Below, in pieces: positions 10,358 through 19,119 of a stretch of 64,000 nucleotides of DNA; positions within the stretch are counted from its first letter, which is position 1; each line of letters begins with the position of its first letter. Source of the stretch: CAVTJL01 sp963752325 (lineage in GTDB: Bacteria; Pseudomonadota; Alphaproteobacteria; Geminicoccales; Geminicoccaceae); the NCBI GenBank assembly GCA_963752325.1, contig CAVVXU010000005.1, forward strand, positions 372,001-436,000. The letters are read 5' to 3'. The notes below the pieces were generated by a model. The model was not told the origin of the DNA and searched no databases. It worked only from the letters and a program-made list of their open reading frames with translations. A program made the translations under genes and the position numbers.

Positions 10358-11705
10358 GGGCCGAGCCCGCCACGGATGCGCCGGGCGCGGCACCGCATGG
10401 CTGGCCGACGCTCGCCGCCTATGGCGGGCTCGCCCTGCCGCTCGCCGCCCTCAACCTGCCGCTCTACGTCTACTTGCCGACCTTCTACGCCTCCGAGCTC
10501 GGGCTCGACCTCGCCACGGTGGGCGGCATCCTCCTCCTCGCCCGGCTCACCGACGTCGTCACCGACCCGGTGATCGGCGAGCTCTGCGACCGCACCCGCA
10601 GCCGCTTCGGCCAGCGCCGGCCGTGGCTGGTGCTGGCAGCCCCCCTCCTGCTCCTCGCCACCTGGCAGCTCTTCATGCCGCCCGCGCAGGCGGGAGCCTC
10701 CATCTGCTGCTCTGGAGCCTCCTCGCCTATCTCGCCTGGACGATGATGCTCCTCGCCTACACCGCCTGGGGCGCGGAGCTCTCCGCCGACTATCACGAGC
10801 GCTCGGTCATCACCGGCACACGCCAGGCCTTCGTCATGCTGGGCGTGATGCTGGCCGCGGGCCTGCCGGTGCTGATCGGCGCGCAGCCGGAAAGCCGCGC
10901 AGCGCTTGCCGGCCTCTTCACCGTCACCGCCGTTACCCTCATCGTCACCCTGCCGGCGGCGGTCCTGCTGGTGGGCGAGCCCGAGCAGGTGAGGCCACAG
11001 CGCCTGCCGCTGCGTCGGGGCGTGGGCCTGATCCTCGCCAACGCTCCCTTCCGCCGTCTGCTCGTGGCCTACCTGCTCAACGGCTTCGCCAACGGCCTGC
11101 CGGCGACCCTCTTCATCCTCTTCGTCGGCCGGGTCATCCAGGCACCCGCCGCGGCCGGCCCGCTCCTGCTGCTCTACTTCACCTCCGGCATGCTGGCGGT
11201 GCCGTTCTGGCTGCGCCTCAGCCGGCGCATCGGCAAGCATCGCGCCTGGGCCGCAGCGATGCTGTGGGCCTGTCTCGGCTTCGTCGCGACGCCCTTGCTC
11301 GGCCCCGGCGACGTGCTGCCCTTCGCCGTGATCTGCTGTCTCACCGGGCTCAGCCTCGGCGCCGACATGGCCCTGCCGGACGCGATGCAGGCCGACGTCG
11401 TCGATCTCGACCGGGTGATGAGCGGCAGCCGGCGCACCGCGCTGTTCTTCGCCCTTTGGGGCATGGCGACCAAGCTCGCCCTGGCGCTCGCCGTGGGCGT
11501 CGCCTTCCCGATCCTCACTTTGATCGGCCTTTCGACGGACGGCGCCAGCCCACCCGGGGCGCTGCTCGGCCTGACATGCCTTTACGCTCTTCTGCCGGTA
11601 GCCGTGAAGCTCATCGCCACGGGGCTGATCTGGCGCTTCGAGATCGACGCTCCTCGTCAGGCCGAGCTGCGCCGGCAGATCGCGGCAGCCACGGGATTGA
11701 GATGA
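10354..11705 (+). CDS. MFS transporter, GPH (glycoside-pentoside-hexuronide:cation) type, one frameshift
   Basis: Inner-membrane transporter of about 450 residues with some 12 hydrophobic segments. LPTFYASELGLDLATVG followed by ARLTDVVTDPVIGELCDRTRSRFGQRRPW is the loop 2-3 signature of the GPH family, present in nearly all lipid/RpoE clusters of this kind. One indel near 10695 shifts the frame; both sides are good transporter sequence. No ATG is available: the frame enters through CTG 10354, which overlaps the upstream stop, so the true start may itself be hit by an error. Substrate unknown; by context perhaps a lipid precursor or stress metabolite. Confidence 0.8.
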
Positions 11706-12292
11706 TGAGACCTCGCTTCCTGCTTCTCCTGGTTCTCCTCGTCAGCGGGTGCACGTCCATGCAGCCCGAGGACTTCAAAGACACCACGCCGCGCTTCCTG
11801 CCCGAGCAGTTCTTCGCGGGCAGGACGGAAGCGTGGGGCTTCTTCCAGGACCGCTTCGGCAAGATCCGCCGCGAGTTCAAGGTGACGATCGACGGCAGCG
11901 TCGAGGGCGCGGTCCTGACCATGACCGAGCACTTTTTCTATCGCGACGGCGAGCGCCAGACCCGCGTGTGGACGATCACCAATCTGGGCGACGGCCATTA
12001 CGAGGGCCGGGCGGGCGATATCGTCGGCGTCGCCAAGGGCACGGCCGTGGGCCGCGCGCTGAACTGGCAGTACGATTTCGACCTGCCCACGAACGGCTCG
12101 ACCTGGCGGGTGCATTTCGACGACTGGATGCTGCTGCAGGACAAGGACGTCATGCTCAACCGCAGCACCGTCACCAAGTTCGGCATCGAGCTCGGCGAGG
12201 TCGTTATCTTCTTCCGCAAGGACCCGGGCGCCGACGGCTCAGCCCTGAAAGGCCAGACGCCGGCGGACCAGCCGCAAGGCACCGCCCAATAG
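11702..12292 (+). CDS. DUF3833 lipoprotein
   Basis: Outer-membrane-type lipoprotein of 196 residues. The signal peptide ends in a lipobox (LLVLLVSGC, with the lipidated Cys about residue 16), followed by the DUF3833 core with YFDFDLP-like and WRVHFDDWMLLQDKDVMLN segments. The family is restricted to this stress/lipid cluster and related loci; function unknown, perhaps lipocalin-like lipid handling. The ATG overlaps the MFS stop (ATGA). The last 54 bases overlap the 3' end of the convergent NTF2-like gene, so the two operons share their terminal DNA. Confidence 0.85.
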   Translation: MMRPRFLLLLVLLVSGCTSMQPEDFKDTTPRFLPEQFFAGRTEAWGFFQDRFGKIRREFKVTIDGSVEGAVLTMTEHFFYRDGERQTRVWTITNLGDGHYEGRAGDIVGVAKGTAVGRALNWQYDFDLPTNGSTWRVHFDDWMLLQDKDVMLNRSTVTKFGIELGEVVIFFRKDPGADGSALKGQTPADQPQGTAQ

Positions 12293-12682
12293 CGGCACCC
12301 GCTCGTAGACCTGCCCCGCCGCGTCCCAGTGATCGACATGGAGCAGGGCGAGGCCGGCCTCGTCGAGCACGACCTCGCTCACCCCCTCGATCACGAAGGG
12401 CCGGGTACGCGGCCAGTGCTTGAGCCGACAATGAAAGCTCCAGCGCAGGAACGCCTTGCGGCCGCACAGCGCCTCGTCCTCGACGCTGAAGGCGACATCG
12501 CCCAGCTGCTCGAACATGTGCTCGAGCAGCGCCACCACACGGTCGGCGCCCTGGATGTCATTGAAGGGATCGCGAAAGCGGACCTCCGGATGCGCCACCT
12601 CGAGGAAGCGCGCCGCCGTCGCCGGCGTCAGCTCCTCCCAGAACCGCGCATAGGCCCTGGCACTGGCTGCCACATCGCTCAT
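12239..12682 (-). CDS. NTF2/SnoaL-like protein of the photolyase operon
   Basis: A 147-residue protein of the nuclear-transport-factor-2-like fold: helix-rich start, then a beta sheet containing HPEVRFRDPFNDIQG, VVALLEHMF and LHVDHWDAAGQVYE. In Vibrio, Shewanella and alphaproteobacterial RpoE-ChrR regulons such a protein follows a short-chain dehydrogenase and a photolyase, exactly as here. Enzymatic role unknown; a small-molecule isomerase or binding protein is possible. The start overlaps the SDR stop by 4 bases. Confidence 0.82.
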   Translation of the reverse strand: MSDVAASARAYARFWEELTPATAARFLEVAHPEVRFRDPFNDIQGADRVVALLEHMFEQLGDVAFSVEDEALCGRKAFLRWSFHCRLKHWPRTRPFVIEGVSEVVLDEAGLALLHVDHWDAAGQVYERVPLLGGALRLVRRRLAFQG

Positions 12683-13428
12683 TGCCGTCTCGTGCGTCGC
12701 CCCATCATGGGAAAGTAGAGCGCATAAGGCAGGAGCCGGGCCAGCTTCATCATCCAGACGAGCTGCCAGGGAAAGGCGATCTCGAAGTGGTCGCCGTCGA
12801 GGCCGCGGGCGATGTGCCGGGCAGCCTCCTCGGCGCTGATCAGGAACGGCATGGGAAAGTCGTTGCGATCGGTGAGCGGCGTCTTGACGAAGCCCGGGTT
12901 CACGAGCTGCAGGCGCACGCCCTCGGCCTCGAGATCGAAGCGCAGGCTCTCGGCCATGTTGACCAAGGCGGCCTTGCTGGCGCCGTAGTAGGCGGCGGTC
13001 GGCAGGCCGCGATAGCCGACGACCGAGGCGACGATGGCGATCCGCCCGCCGCGCCGCCGGATCATGCCGGGCATCACCGCCTCGAGCGCATTGGCCGTGC
13101 CCATGAGGTTGAGCTCGACCAGAACGCGCAGCTCGCTCGCCTTGAAGCTCTGGGCGCTGGTCGGGCGGTGCGTGCCGGCGTTGAGGACCGCGACATCGAG
13201 GCCACCATGCTCGACGTCGATCGCCACCATGGCCTCCTGCACCGCCGCGTGATCGGTGACATCGAGCGGCAGCGCCCGGATGCGCCCCGCACCCTCCTGC
13301 TCGAGGCTGGCGAGCTTGTCGGCGCTGCGGGCGCTGGCGATCACGGTCTTGCCGCGCCCGGCCAGCTCGAGCGCCAGCGCCCGGCCGATGCCGTAGCTCG
13401 CCCCAATGATCCAGACGCGCTCAGCCAT
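12679..13428 (-). CDS. Short-chain dehydrogenase/reductase of the photolyase operon
   Basis: NAD(P)-dependent oxidoreductase of about 249 residues. The cofactor motif GASYGIGRALALELAGRG lies near the N-terminus, the structural NAG as VLNAGTH, and the catalytic Tyr-x-x-x-Lys as YYGASKAA. I start it at 13428 (MAERVWIIGAS); ten further in-frame codons upstream lie inside the photolyase gene. It overlaps the photolyase end by 8 bases and the next start by 4. The substrate is unknown; neighbours suggest lipid or redox-stress metabolism. Confidence 0.86.
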   Translation of the reverse strand: MAERVWIIGASYGIGRALALELAGRGKTVIASARSADKLASLEQEGAGRIRALPLDVTDHAAVQEAMVAIDVEHGGLDVAVLNAGTHRPTSAQSFKASELRVLVELNLMGTANALEAVMPGMIRRRGGRIAIVASVVGYRGLPTAAYYGASKAALVNMAESLRFDLEAEGVRLQLVNPGFVKTPLTDRNDFPMPFLISAEEAARHIARGLDGDHFEIAFPWQLVWMMKLARLLPYALYFPMMGRRTRRQ

Positions 13429-14974
13429 GCGCGCCGCCGCCGTCGGGATAGAGGCCATCGAGGAAGGTGGCGGTGTCGCGCCGGATGGCCTTCCGGCGAT
13501 CCTCCCCCAGCCGGTCGAGCGTCCGGTAGACCGGACCCAGCCGCGGATTGCCTTCGAGCCGGGGGCGGTTCTCCATGAGGAAGCTCCAGTAGAGATAGTT
13601 GAAGGGACAGGCCTCGGGCCCGGTCTTCTGCCTCACATCGAAGCTGCAGCCGGCGCAGAAGTCGGACATCTTGTTGATGTAGTTGCCGCTCGCGGCATAG
13701 GGCTTGGAGGCGAGGAGGCCGCCGTCGGCGAACATCGCCATGCCCAGCGTGTTGGGCAGCTCGACCCACTCGAAGGCATCGGCGTAGACGGCGAGGTACC
13801 AGGCACAGATCGCCTCGGGCCGGACGCCGACGAGAAGCGCGAAATTGCCCGTCACCATCAGCCGCTGGATGTGATGCGACAGCGCCTCTCGCCGCGTCTG
13901 GTCGATCACCGAGGCAAGGCAGCGCATGGGCGTCTCGCCGGTCCAGTAGAGCGCCGGCAGCGGCCGCCTGTTGCCCAGATGGTTCTCCTTGGCGAGGCCG
14001 GGCATCCTGAGCCAGTAGATGCCGCGCACATATTCGCGCCAGCCCAGGATCTGGCGGATGAAACCTTCGGCGCTGTTGAGGGGCACCCTCCCCCGCCGCC
14101 AGGCCTCCTCGACGCGGCCGCAGACCTCGCGCGGCAGCAGCAGCCCGGCATTCATATATTGCGACAGGACGCTGTGAAAAAGAAAGTCCTCGCCCGTGCG
14201 CATGGCGTCCTGATAGTCGCCGAAGCGCGGCAGGGCGGCCTCGACGAAGTGATCGAGCGCGCCTGCCGCCTGCTCTGCCGTCACGGCGAACCAGAAGGGC
14301 TCGAGCTCGCCGAAATTGTCGGCGAAGCGCTCGCGCACGAGCTCGATCACCTCCCACGTCGTCGCATCGGGCTCGAACCTCGAAGGTGCGGGAAAGTCGA
14401 GATCGCCCTTGGCGGGCTTGCGGTTCTCGGCATCGAAGTTCCAGCGGCCGCCGGCGGGCTCCCCCTCGGCCTCCATCAAAAGGCCGGTCCGCTCGCGCAT
14501 GGCCCGGTAGAAGTGCTCCATCCGGAGCTGCCGCCGTCCCATGGCCCACCGCGCGAACGCTGCCTGCGAGCAGAAAAAGCGATCGTCCTCCTGGATCTCG
14601 ACCGCGAGACCGGTGGCCTTCCCCCAGCCGCGCATGTCCTCGAGCACGCGCCACTCGCCGGGCTCGGTGACGACGACACGCTCCGGCCGATGGCGCTCCA
14701 CGCCGGCCACGAGCTCCTCGCGGAAGCTGCCGCGATTGTCGGAATCATCGAGACGCCGATAGTCGACCCTGATCCCCTCCGCCTCGAGCGCCTGGGCGAA
14801 GTGGCGCATGGCAGAGAACAGAAAGGCGATCTTCTTGGGATGATGGGGCACGTAGGTCGCCTCGTCCGCGACCTCCGCCATCAGCACCACGTCCCGCTCC
14901 GGATCGAGATCACGCAGGCTGCTGATCGAGCGGCTCAGATGATCGGCGAAGACAAGCCGCAGCGCTGCGGTCAA
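13421..14974 (-). CDS. Fe-S cluster photolyase/cryptochrome (PhrB/CryB class)
   Basis: FAD-binding photolyase of 517 residues beginning LRLVFADHLS. Four cysteines at residues 352, 440, 443 and 456 repeat the spacing of the [4Fe-4S] ligands of Agrobacterium PhrB (Cys350, 438, 441, 454) at a constant offset of two; the last three lie in DFCAGC and EACPFN. This marks the prokaryotic (6-4) photolyase/CryB group, which repairs (6-4) photoproducts in light and in Rhodobacter belongs to the singlet-oxygen regulon. TTG 14974 is the chosen start: it overlaps the stop of the preceding gene as TTGA and puts the antenna domain at the N-terminus. The frame is intact. Confidence 0.9.
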   Translation of the reverse strand: MTAALRLVFADHLSRSISSLRDLDPERDVVLMAEVADEATYVPHHPKKIAFLFSAMRHFAQALEAEGIRVDYRRLDDSDNRGSFREELVAGVERHRPERVVVTEPGEWRVLEDMRGWGKATGLAVEIQEDDRFFCSQAAFARWAMGRRQLRMEHFYRAMRERTGLLMEAEGEPAGGRWNFDAENRKPAKGDLDFPAPSRFEPDATTWEVIELVRERFADNFGELEPFWFAVTAEQAAGALDHFVEAALPRFGDYQDAMRTGEDFLFHSVLSQYMNAGLLLPREVCGRVEEAWRRGRVPLNSAEGFIRQILGWREYVRGIYWLRMPGLAKENHLGNRRPLPALYWTGETPMRCLASVIDQTRREALSHHIQRLMVTGNFALLVGVRPEAICAWYLAVYADAFEWVELPNTLGMAMFADGGLLASKPYAASGNYINKMSDFCAGCSFDVRQKTGPEACPFNYLYWSFLMENRPRLEGNPRLGPVYRTLDRLGEDRRKAIRRDTATFLDGLYPDGGGAHG

Positions 14975-15642
14975 CCGGCACCCGCCACGGCCGCCGGCAG
15001 CGGCGTCTGCAGCCGGTACTCGATCGTCGAGCCGTCGGGCCCCTTGAACAGCATCCCGGCCCACACGGCACCCGCGTACCAGATATCCATGTCGATCCCG
15101 CCGGCGAGGCGAAACTGATCCGCCGTGATCTTGCCGCCGGTGGTCTGGACCGGCGCCGCACCCAGACTGCGGACGGTGGCGGTGAGGAGATCACCGCGCT
15201 GCGTGTCGAGCCAACGGCCTGCCGTCACCGCCGGCCGATACCACCAGGTCGTGGGCGGCACGTCGCCCGGGATCTGGAATCGCCTCGCCTCGGTCCGGAC
15301 GTCGATCGCGTCGCCCTGGCGCCGCGCCTCGACGGTGTGCTTCTCCCCATCGTCGTCGGTCTGGCTGCTGAACGAGATGAATCGTCCGCCCTGCCAGAGC
15401 TCGTGATTGCGGTGGCGGTAGCTGTAGACCGGGATGAAGGCGATGGTGACACTGATGTCGATCGCGATCTGCGTGCGGACGCTGTCACCGTCACGGATGA
15501 AGTCGATCACATGGGTGCCGAGCTTGTCGCCCTTGCGATAGACCTCGAACGCCAAGCGATCCGGCGCGGCCCGGGCGGCGGATCCGACGATCACGCCTGC
15601 CGTGCCGCCCGCGGCCAGCAGCAGTGCCTGCCTCCGGTTCAA
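14971..15642 (-). CDS. DUF6134 exported protein, first gene of the photolyase operon
   Basis: Exported protein of 223 residues. The N-terminus NRRQALLLAAGGTAGVIVG with a basic pair and SAARA cleavage site is a Tat-like or Sec signal. The mature part has the DUF6134 pattern: YRKGDKLGTHVIDF, then IAFIPVYSYRHRNHELWQGG. The start is TTG 15642, 9 bases after a strong GGAGG, about 30 bases downstream of the RpoE-like promoter. Being promoter-proximal it is probably the most strongly induced gene of the operon. Function unknown; the fold suggests a lipid- or ligand-binding beta barrel. Confidence 0.78.
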   Translation of the reverse strand: MNRRQALLLAAGGTAGVIVGSAARAAPDRLAFEVYRKGDKLGTHVIDFIRDGDSVRTQIAIDISVTIAFIPVYSYRHRNHELWQGGRFISFSSQTDDDGEKHTVEARRQGDAIDVRTEARRFQIPGDVPPTTWWYRPAVTAGRWLDTQRGDLLTATVRSLGAAPVQTTGGKITADQFRLAGGIDMDIWYAGAVWAGMLFKGPDGSTIEYRLQTPLPAAVAGAG

Positions 15643-15670
15643 CGCCGTCGTCCTCCATTGCCCGCTCGTG

Positions 15671-15698
15671 TCTACGCGAGCGGCAGTGGCCCGGATCA
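15671..15698 (-). promoter_or_regulatory. Putative RpoE (ChrR-type) promoter of the DUF6134-photolyase operon
   Basis: On the minus strand TGATCC (15698-15693), 16 bases, then CGTAGA (15676-15671). This is the same -10 and spacing as before the FAD-oxidoreductase operon, and TGATCC is the stronger -35. The transcript would begin about 20 bases before the TTG start and its GGAGG site. Confidence 0.72.
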
Positions 15699-15713
15699 GC
15701 CGGTGAGCGGGCC

Positions 15714-16625
15714 TCAGAGCGCCTGGGAAGGGGGTAGCTGCGGCAGGCGCGCGTCGATCATGGCGGCGGTGGGCTGGCTCGACTGGGCACCCATCTGCTC
15801 GCAGGCGAGGGCCGCGGCGACCGTGGCCCGGCGCAGCGCCTGCTCCAGCGGAAGACGGGCATCGAGCCCGGCCGCGAGCACGCCCGAGAAGGCGTCGCCC
15901 GCACCCGTGGTGTCGACCGGCGTGATCGGCAGGACGGGCACGCGCCACGCCTCGCCGCGTCCCACCGCGAGCGCCCCGGCCTTGCCCAGCGTCACGACGC
16001 AGATGAGACCGTGCCGCTTGGCGAGGTCGTCCGCGATCGTCTCGGGATCGCCCCCCGGAACGCCGGCCACCGCCTGCGCCTCGAGCTCGTTGACGATCAG
16101 CACATCGAGGGAATCGAGCGCCTCGGACGCCACGTGCCCCGCCGGCGCCAGGTTCAGGATCGTCATGGCACCCGCCGCATGGCCACGTTCGAGGATCGCC
16201 AGGCTCTCGGCGAGACGGATCTCGTTCTGGCACAGCACGGTGACGTCGGGGCCGAGATCGGCATCGGGCACCTGGCCGGCGCTCGTATCGAGATTGGCGC
16301 CACTGGCGACAATGATCGCGTTCTCGCCATGCTCGTCCACGCCGATGAAGGCCACCCCGGTCGGGCGCGGCGACACGGCCAGATGATCGCAGTCGACACC
16401 CGCTTCCTCGAGCGTGCGCTTCATGGTCGACCCGTAGGAGTCGTCGCCGACATGGCCGACGAAGCGCACCTCGGCACCCGCCTTGGCGGCGGCCGCGGCC
16501 TGGTTGGCGCCCTTGCCGCCGGGCGCGAAGCTGTAGCTCGGGCAGAGCACCGTCTCGCCCGGGGCCGGCAGTCTCGCCACCTTGAAGAGCAGATCGGCGT
16601 TGATCGAGCCCAGGACTACAAGCAT
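15714..16625 (-). CDS. rbsK: Ribokinase (PfkB family)
   Basis: Cytoplasmic sugar kinase of 303 residues phosphorylating ribose (or a related sugar) with ATP. N-terminal GSINADL, the substrate motif PGGKGANQAAAAAKAG and the C-terminal anion hole/catalytic motif DTTGAGDAFSG are all intact and in order. Full family length, single frame. It is a lone gene between the photolyase operon and rpsI; no ribose transporter is adjacent. Other PfkB sugar kinases are possible, but GKGANQA near residue 40 favours ribokinase. Confidence 0.87.
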   Translation of the reverse strand: MLVVLGSINADLLFKVARLPAPGETVLCPSYSFAPGGKGANQAAAAAKAGAEVRFVGHVGDDSYGSTMKRTLEEAGVDCDHLAVSPRPTGVAFIGVDEHGENAIIVASGANLDTSAGQVPDADLGPDVTVLCQNEIRLAESLAILERGHAAGAMTILNLAPAGHVASEALDSLDVLIVNELEAQAVAGVPGGDPETIADDLAKRHGLICVVTLGKAGALAVGRGEAWRVPVLPITPVDTTGAGDAFSGVLAAGLDARLPLEQALRRATVAAALACEQMGAQSSQPTAAMIDARLPQLPPSQAL

Positions 16626-16709
16626 GCCGGCCTCCCTTCGTGCGGACGTTCTCGCTCGGACCCGCTTATCCGCCCATGCCCCGCCGCTTGTCCAGCCGAC
16701 CGGACATGC

Positions 16710-16737
16710 AAACGGCCGGGCGCGAGCCCGGCCGTTT
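16710..16737 (-). terminator. Rho-independent-type terminator after rplM-rpsI
   Basis: A perfect 12-base stem (16710-16721 with 16726-16737) closes a GCGA tetraloop. The arms start with AAA and end with TTT, so it can act on either strand. It lies 29 bases past the rpsI stop and ahead of rbsK. Confidence 0.7.
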
Positions 16738-16765
16738 GGCGATCAGGACGAGAAGAAGCGCGGGA

Positions 16766-17254
16766 TCAGCGCTTGGAGAACTGGAAGCTCTTCCGTGCCT
16801 TCGCCTTGCCGTACTTCTTGCGCTCGACCTGGCGGCTGTCGCGGGTCAGGAACCCGCCCGACTTCAGGACCGGGCGCAGGGTCGGATCGTAGTTGATGAT
16901 TGCGCGGCTGAGGCCATGCCGGACGGCGCCGGCCTGGCCCGACAGGCCACCGCCGCTCACCGTGCACATCACGTCGTACTGGCGCTCGCGGTTGATCGTC
17001 GAGAAGAGCTGGTTGATGATCATCTGCAGCGTCGGCCGGGCGAAATAGGTCGGCATCTCGCGGCCGTTGACGCTGAACTTGCCGCTGCCGCGCTGCAGCC
17101 AGACGCGCGCCACCAACTCCTTGCGGCGACCGGTCGCGTAGGAGCGACCCTTGGCATCGAGCTTCGGCTTGGGCTGCTCGACCTCGGCGACGGGCGGCTG
17201 CTGCCCGGGACGGAGGCGGGCGAGATCGGCGAAGGAATGGGCGGTCTCAGCCAT
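16766..17254 (-). CDS. rpsI: 30S ribosomal protein S9 (uS9)
   Basis: Small-subunit ribosomal protein of 162 residues. The core starts at YATGRRKELVARVWL, continues with GGGLSGQAGAVRHGLSRAI and ends in the conserved basic tail rich in Lys/Arg that reaches the P-site tRNA (ending FSKR rather than the commonest QFSKR variants). An N-terminal extension of about 35 residues rich in Pro and Glu is typical of Alphaproteobacteria. It overlaps rplM by 8 bases, the universal L13-S9 operon. Confidence 0.97.
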   Translation of the reverse strand: MAETAHSFADLARLRPGQQPPVAEVEQPKPKLDAKGRSYATGRRKELVARVWLQRGSGKFSVNGREMPTYFARPTLQMIINQLFSTINRERQYDVMCTVSGGGLSGQAGAVRHGLSRAIINYDPTLRPVLKSGGFLTRDSRQVERKKYGKAKARKSFQFSKR

Positions 17255-17723
17255 GAGCGGCCTCCGTGGTCGAGTTCTTGCGGCTCATCGCGGCGATGTC
17301 GAGCGGCTGCGGCTGCTGACCCTGATGAGGATGCTCCGCACCGCCATAGACGTGGAGCTTGCGCAGGACGTCGCGGCCCAAGGGGCCGCTCGGCACCATG
17401 CGGCGCACCGCCGCCTCGATCACGCGCTCCGGGAAGCGGCCCTCGAGGATCGCGGCCGGCCGCGACTCCTTGATGCCGCCCGGATGCCCGGTGTGGCGGT
17501 AGTAGACCTTCTGCTCGCGCTTCTTGCCCGTCAGCACCACCTTCTCGGCGTTGACGATCACGACATGGTCGCCGCAATCCATGTGCGGCGTGAACATCGG
17601 CTTGTGCTTGCCACGCAGCCGGTTGGCGACGATGGCAGCCAGGCGGCCGAGCACGAGGCCGTCGGCGTCGATCACGCACCAGCCGCGCTCGATGTCGCCG
17701 GGCGTGGCGGAAAAGGTCTTCAT
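17247..17723 (-). CDS. rplM: 50S ribosomal protein L13 (uL13)
   Basis: Large-subunit ribosomal protein of 158 residues. Recognised by the N-terminal MKTFSATPGDIERGWCVIDA, the LAAIVANRLRGKHKPMFTPH segment, the GDHVVIVNAEKV strand and GRDVLRKLHVYGG. The start at 17723 is the family start; 30 further in-frame codons upstream have no family similarity. First gene of the rplM-rpsI operon; the 136 bases before it, up to the divergently irrelevant MFS gene end, should hold its promoter and leader, but I see no L13 autoregulatory element I can prove. Confidence 0.97.
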   Translation of the reverse strand: MKTFSATPGDIERGWCVIDADGLVLGRLAAIVANRLRGKHKPMFTPHMDCGDHVVIVNAEKVVLTGKKREQKVYYRHTGHPGGIKESRPAAILEGRFPERVIEAAVRRMVPSGPLGRDVLRKLHVYGGAEHPHQGQQPQPLDIAAMSRKNSTTEAAHG

Positions 17724-17859
17724 CGGTCTAGGGCCCGCCAATCGGTCCCCGCGCCACATCGCTCCCCTGGGGGCCGCGCGCGGATGGACAACATGGAAAC
17801 GCTCGGGAGCCAAGCATGGCCCCCGGGAGCCGGTCGTTTAGGGGCTGGAGGCGCCTGTG

Positions 17860-19110
17860 TCAATCGCCCTTGCCACCCTCGAGGCCTGCGGCGAGCCTCG
17901 CGCGCGAGCGCCAGAGCCACAGCCAGACCCAGGCAAAGGCGAAGGTGCCGCAGGCGAGCGTAAGCTGCAGCCCGACATGATCGGCGATGGTCCCCATCAC
18001 GACCGCACCCAGCGCCGGCCCGCCGCGGAAGATCAGGCCGTAGAGGCTGAGAACGCGGCCTCTCACCTCGCTGGCGACGTGGAGCTGCACCAGGGTCTGC
18101 GCGCTGACGCCCAGCACGATCAGGAAGAAACCGCAGAGCGCTATCGTCGGCACGGCGATCCAGAGCGTCCTGTCGAGGGCAAAGCCGAAGGCCGCGAGGG
18201 TCACGGCGGCCAGCGCCATCAGGCAGCGCGGCAGGAGCTTGCGGCGGTCCTGGCCGGCGACCCAGAGCCCGCCCAGAACGGCACCCACCCCCAGGGTCGA
18301 GCTGAGAAGGGCCAGGGTCTCGACGCCACCGCCGAAGACCTGTCCGGCAAAGCCGGGCAGCAGCTCCGCCAGCGGCCTCACCAGCACGGCGGCCAGCGCC
18401 AGCGCCAGGAGCAGCGGCCCGAGGGTCGGGTGGCGGGCGACGTAGAGAACGCCTTCCCCCAGGTCGGCCAGCACGCTCTTGCTGCCGCCCCTGCGCCGGC
18501 TCTCGTCCGGCCTGATGCCGAGAAGCGCCCAGATGAAGGCGAGAAAGCTCAGCGCATTGAGGCCGAAGGCGATGGGCAGGCCCAGGGTCGCCAGGACGAT
18601 GCCGGCGAGCGCCGGCCCGACGAACCGCGCACCATTGAAGACGATGCTGTTGACCGCCACCGCGGCCGGCAGGTGCTCGGCGCTCACGAGGTCGGGGATC
18701 AGGGCGAGGCGGGCCGGCTGGTTGAGGCCTGCGAGGCTGCCTTGGACCATGACGAGGACGACGAGCAGCGGTGCCGTCATCATGCCCGAGAGGACGAGAA
18801 GGCAGAGGAGGCCGGCCAGGATCGCGAGAAGGATCTGGGTCACGAGCATGATGCGGCGACGCGGCATCCTGTCGGCGAGCACCCCGCCGAAGGGGCCGAT
18901 GAAGACGGTCGGGAAGAGATCCGCGAAGGAGGCGAGCCCGACCCAGGTGGTGGAATGAGTGAGCTCCCAGGCGAGCCAGCCGACTGCGGTGCGCTGCAGC
19001 CAGGTGCCGATCAGCGAGATGCTGTTGCCCGCCACGTAGCGGCCATAGAGCGGCTCGGCCAGAACGTTGGCGATGGGCTTGAACCGGGCGGGAAGCGCGA
19101 TCGCCATCAA
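17860..19110 (-). CDS. MFS transporter, DHA3-type exporter
   Basis: Inner-membrane permease of 416 residues with about 12 hydrophobic segments and an intact frame. FADLFPTVFIGPFGGVLADRMPRRRIM matches the loop 2-3 motif of the MefA/EntS-like DHA3 exporters, which usually pump drugs or siderophores by proton antiport. It lies 9 bases before a hotdog thioesterase gene's end on the same strand, so the thioesterase and the exporter are probably co-transcribed (thioesterase first). Substrate not predictable. Confidence 0.85.
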   Translation of the reverse strand: MMAIALPARFKPIANVLAEPLYGRYVAGNSISLIGTWLQRTAVGWLAWELTHSTTWVGLASFADLFPTVFIGPFGGVLADRMPRRRIMLVTQILLAILAGLLCLLVLSGMMTAPLLVVLVMVQGSLAGLNQPARLALIPDLVSAEHLPAAVAVNSIVFNGARFVGPALAGIVLATLGLPIAFGLNALSFLAFIWALLGIRPDESRRRGGSKSVLADLGEGVLYVARHPTLGPLLLALALAAVLVRPLAELLPGFAGQVFGGGVETLALLSSTLGVGAVLGGLWVAGQDRRKLLPRCLMALAAVTLAAFGFALDRTLWIAVPTIALCGFFLIVLGVSAQTLVQLHVASEVRGRVLSLYGLIFRGGPALGAVVMGTIADHVGLQLTLACGTFAFAWVWLWLWRSRARLAAGLEGGKGD

Positions 19111-19119
19111 GAGACGCGT

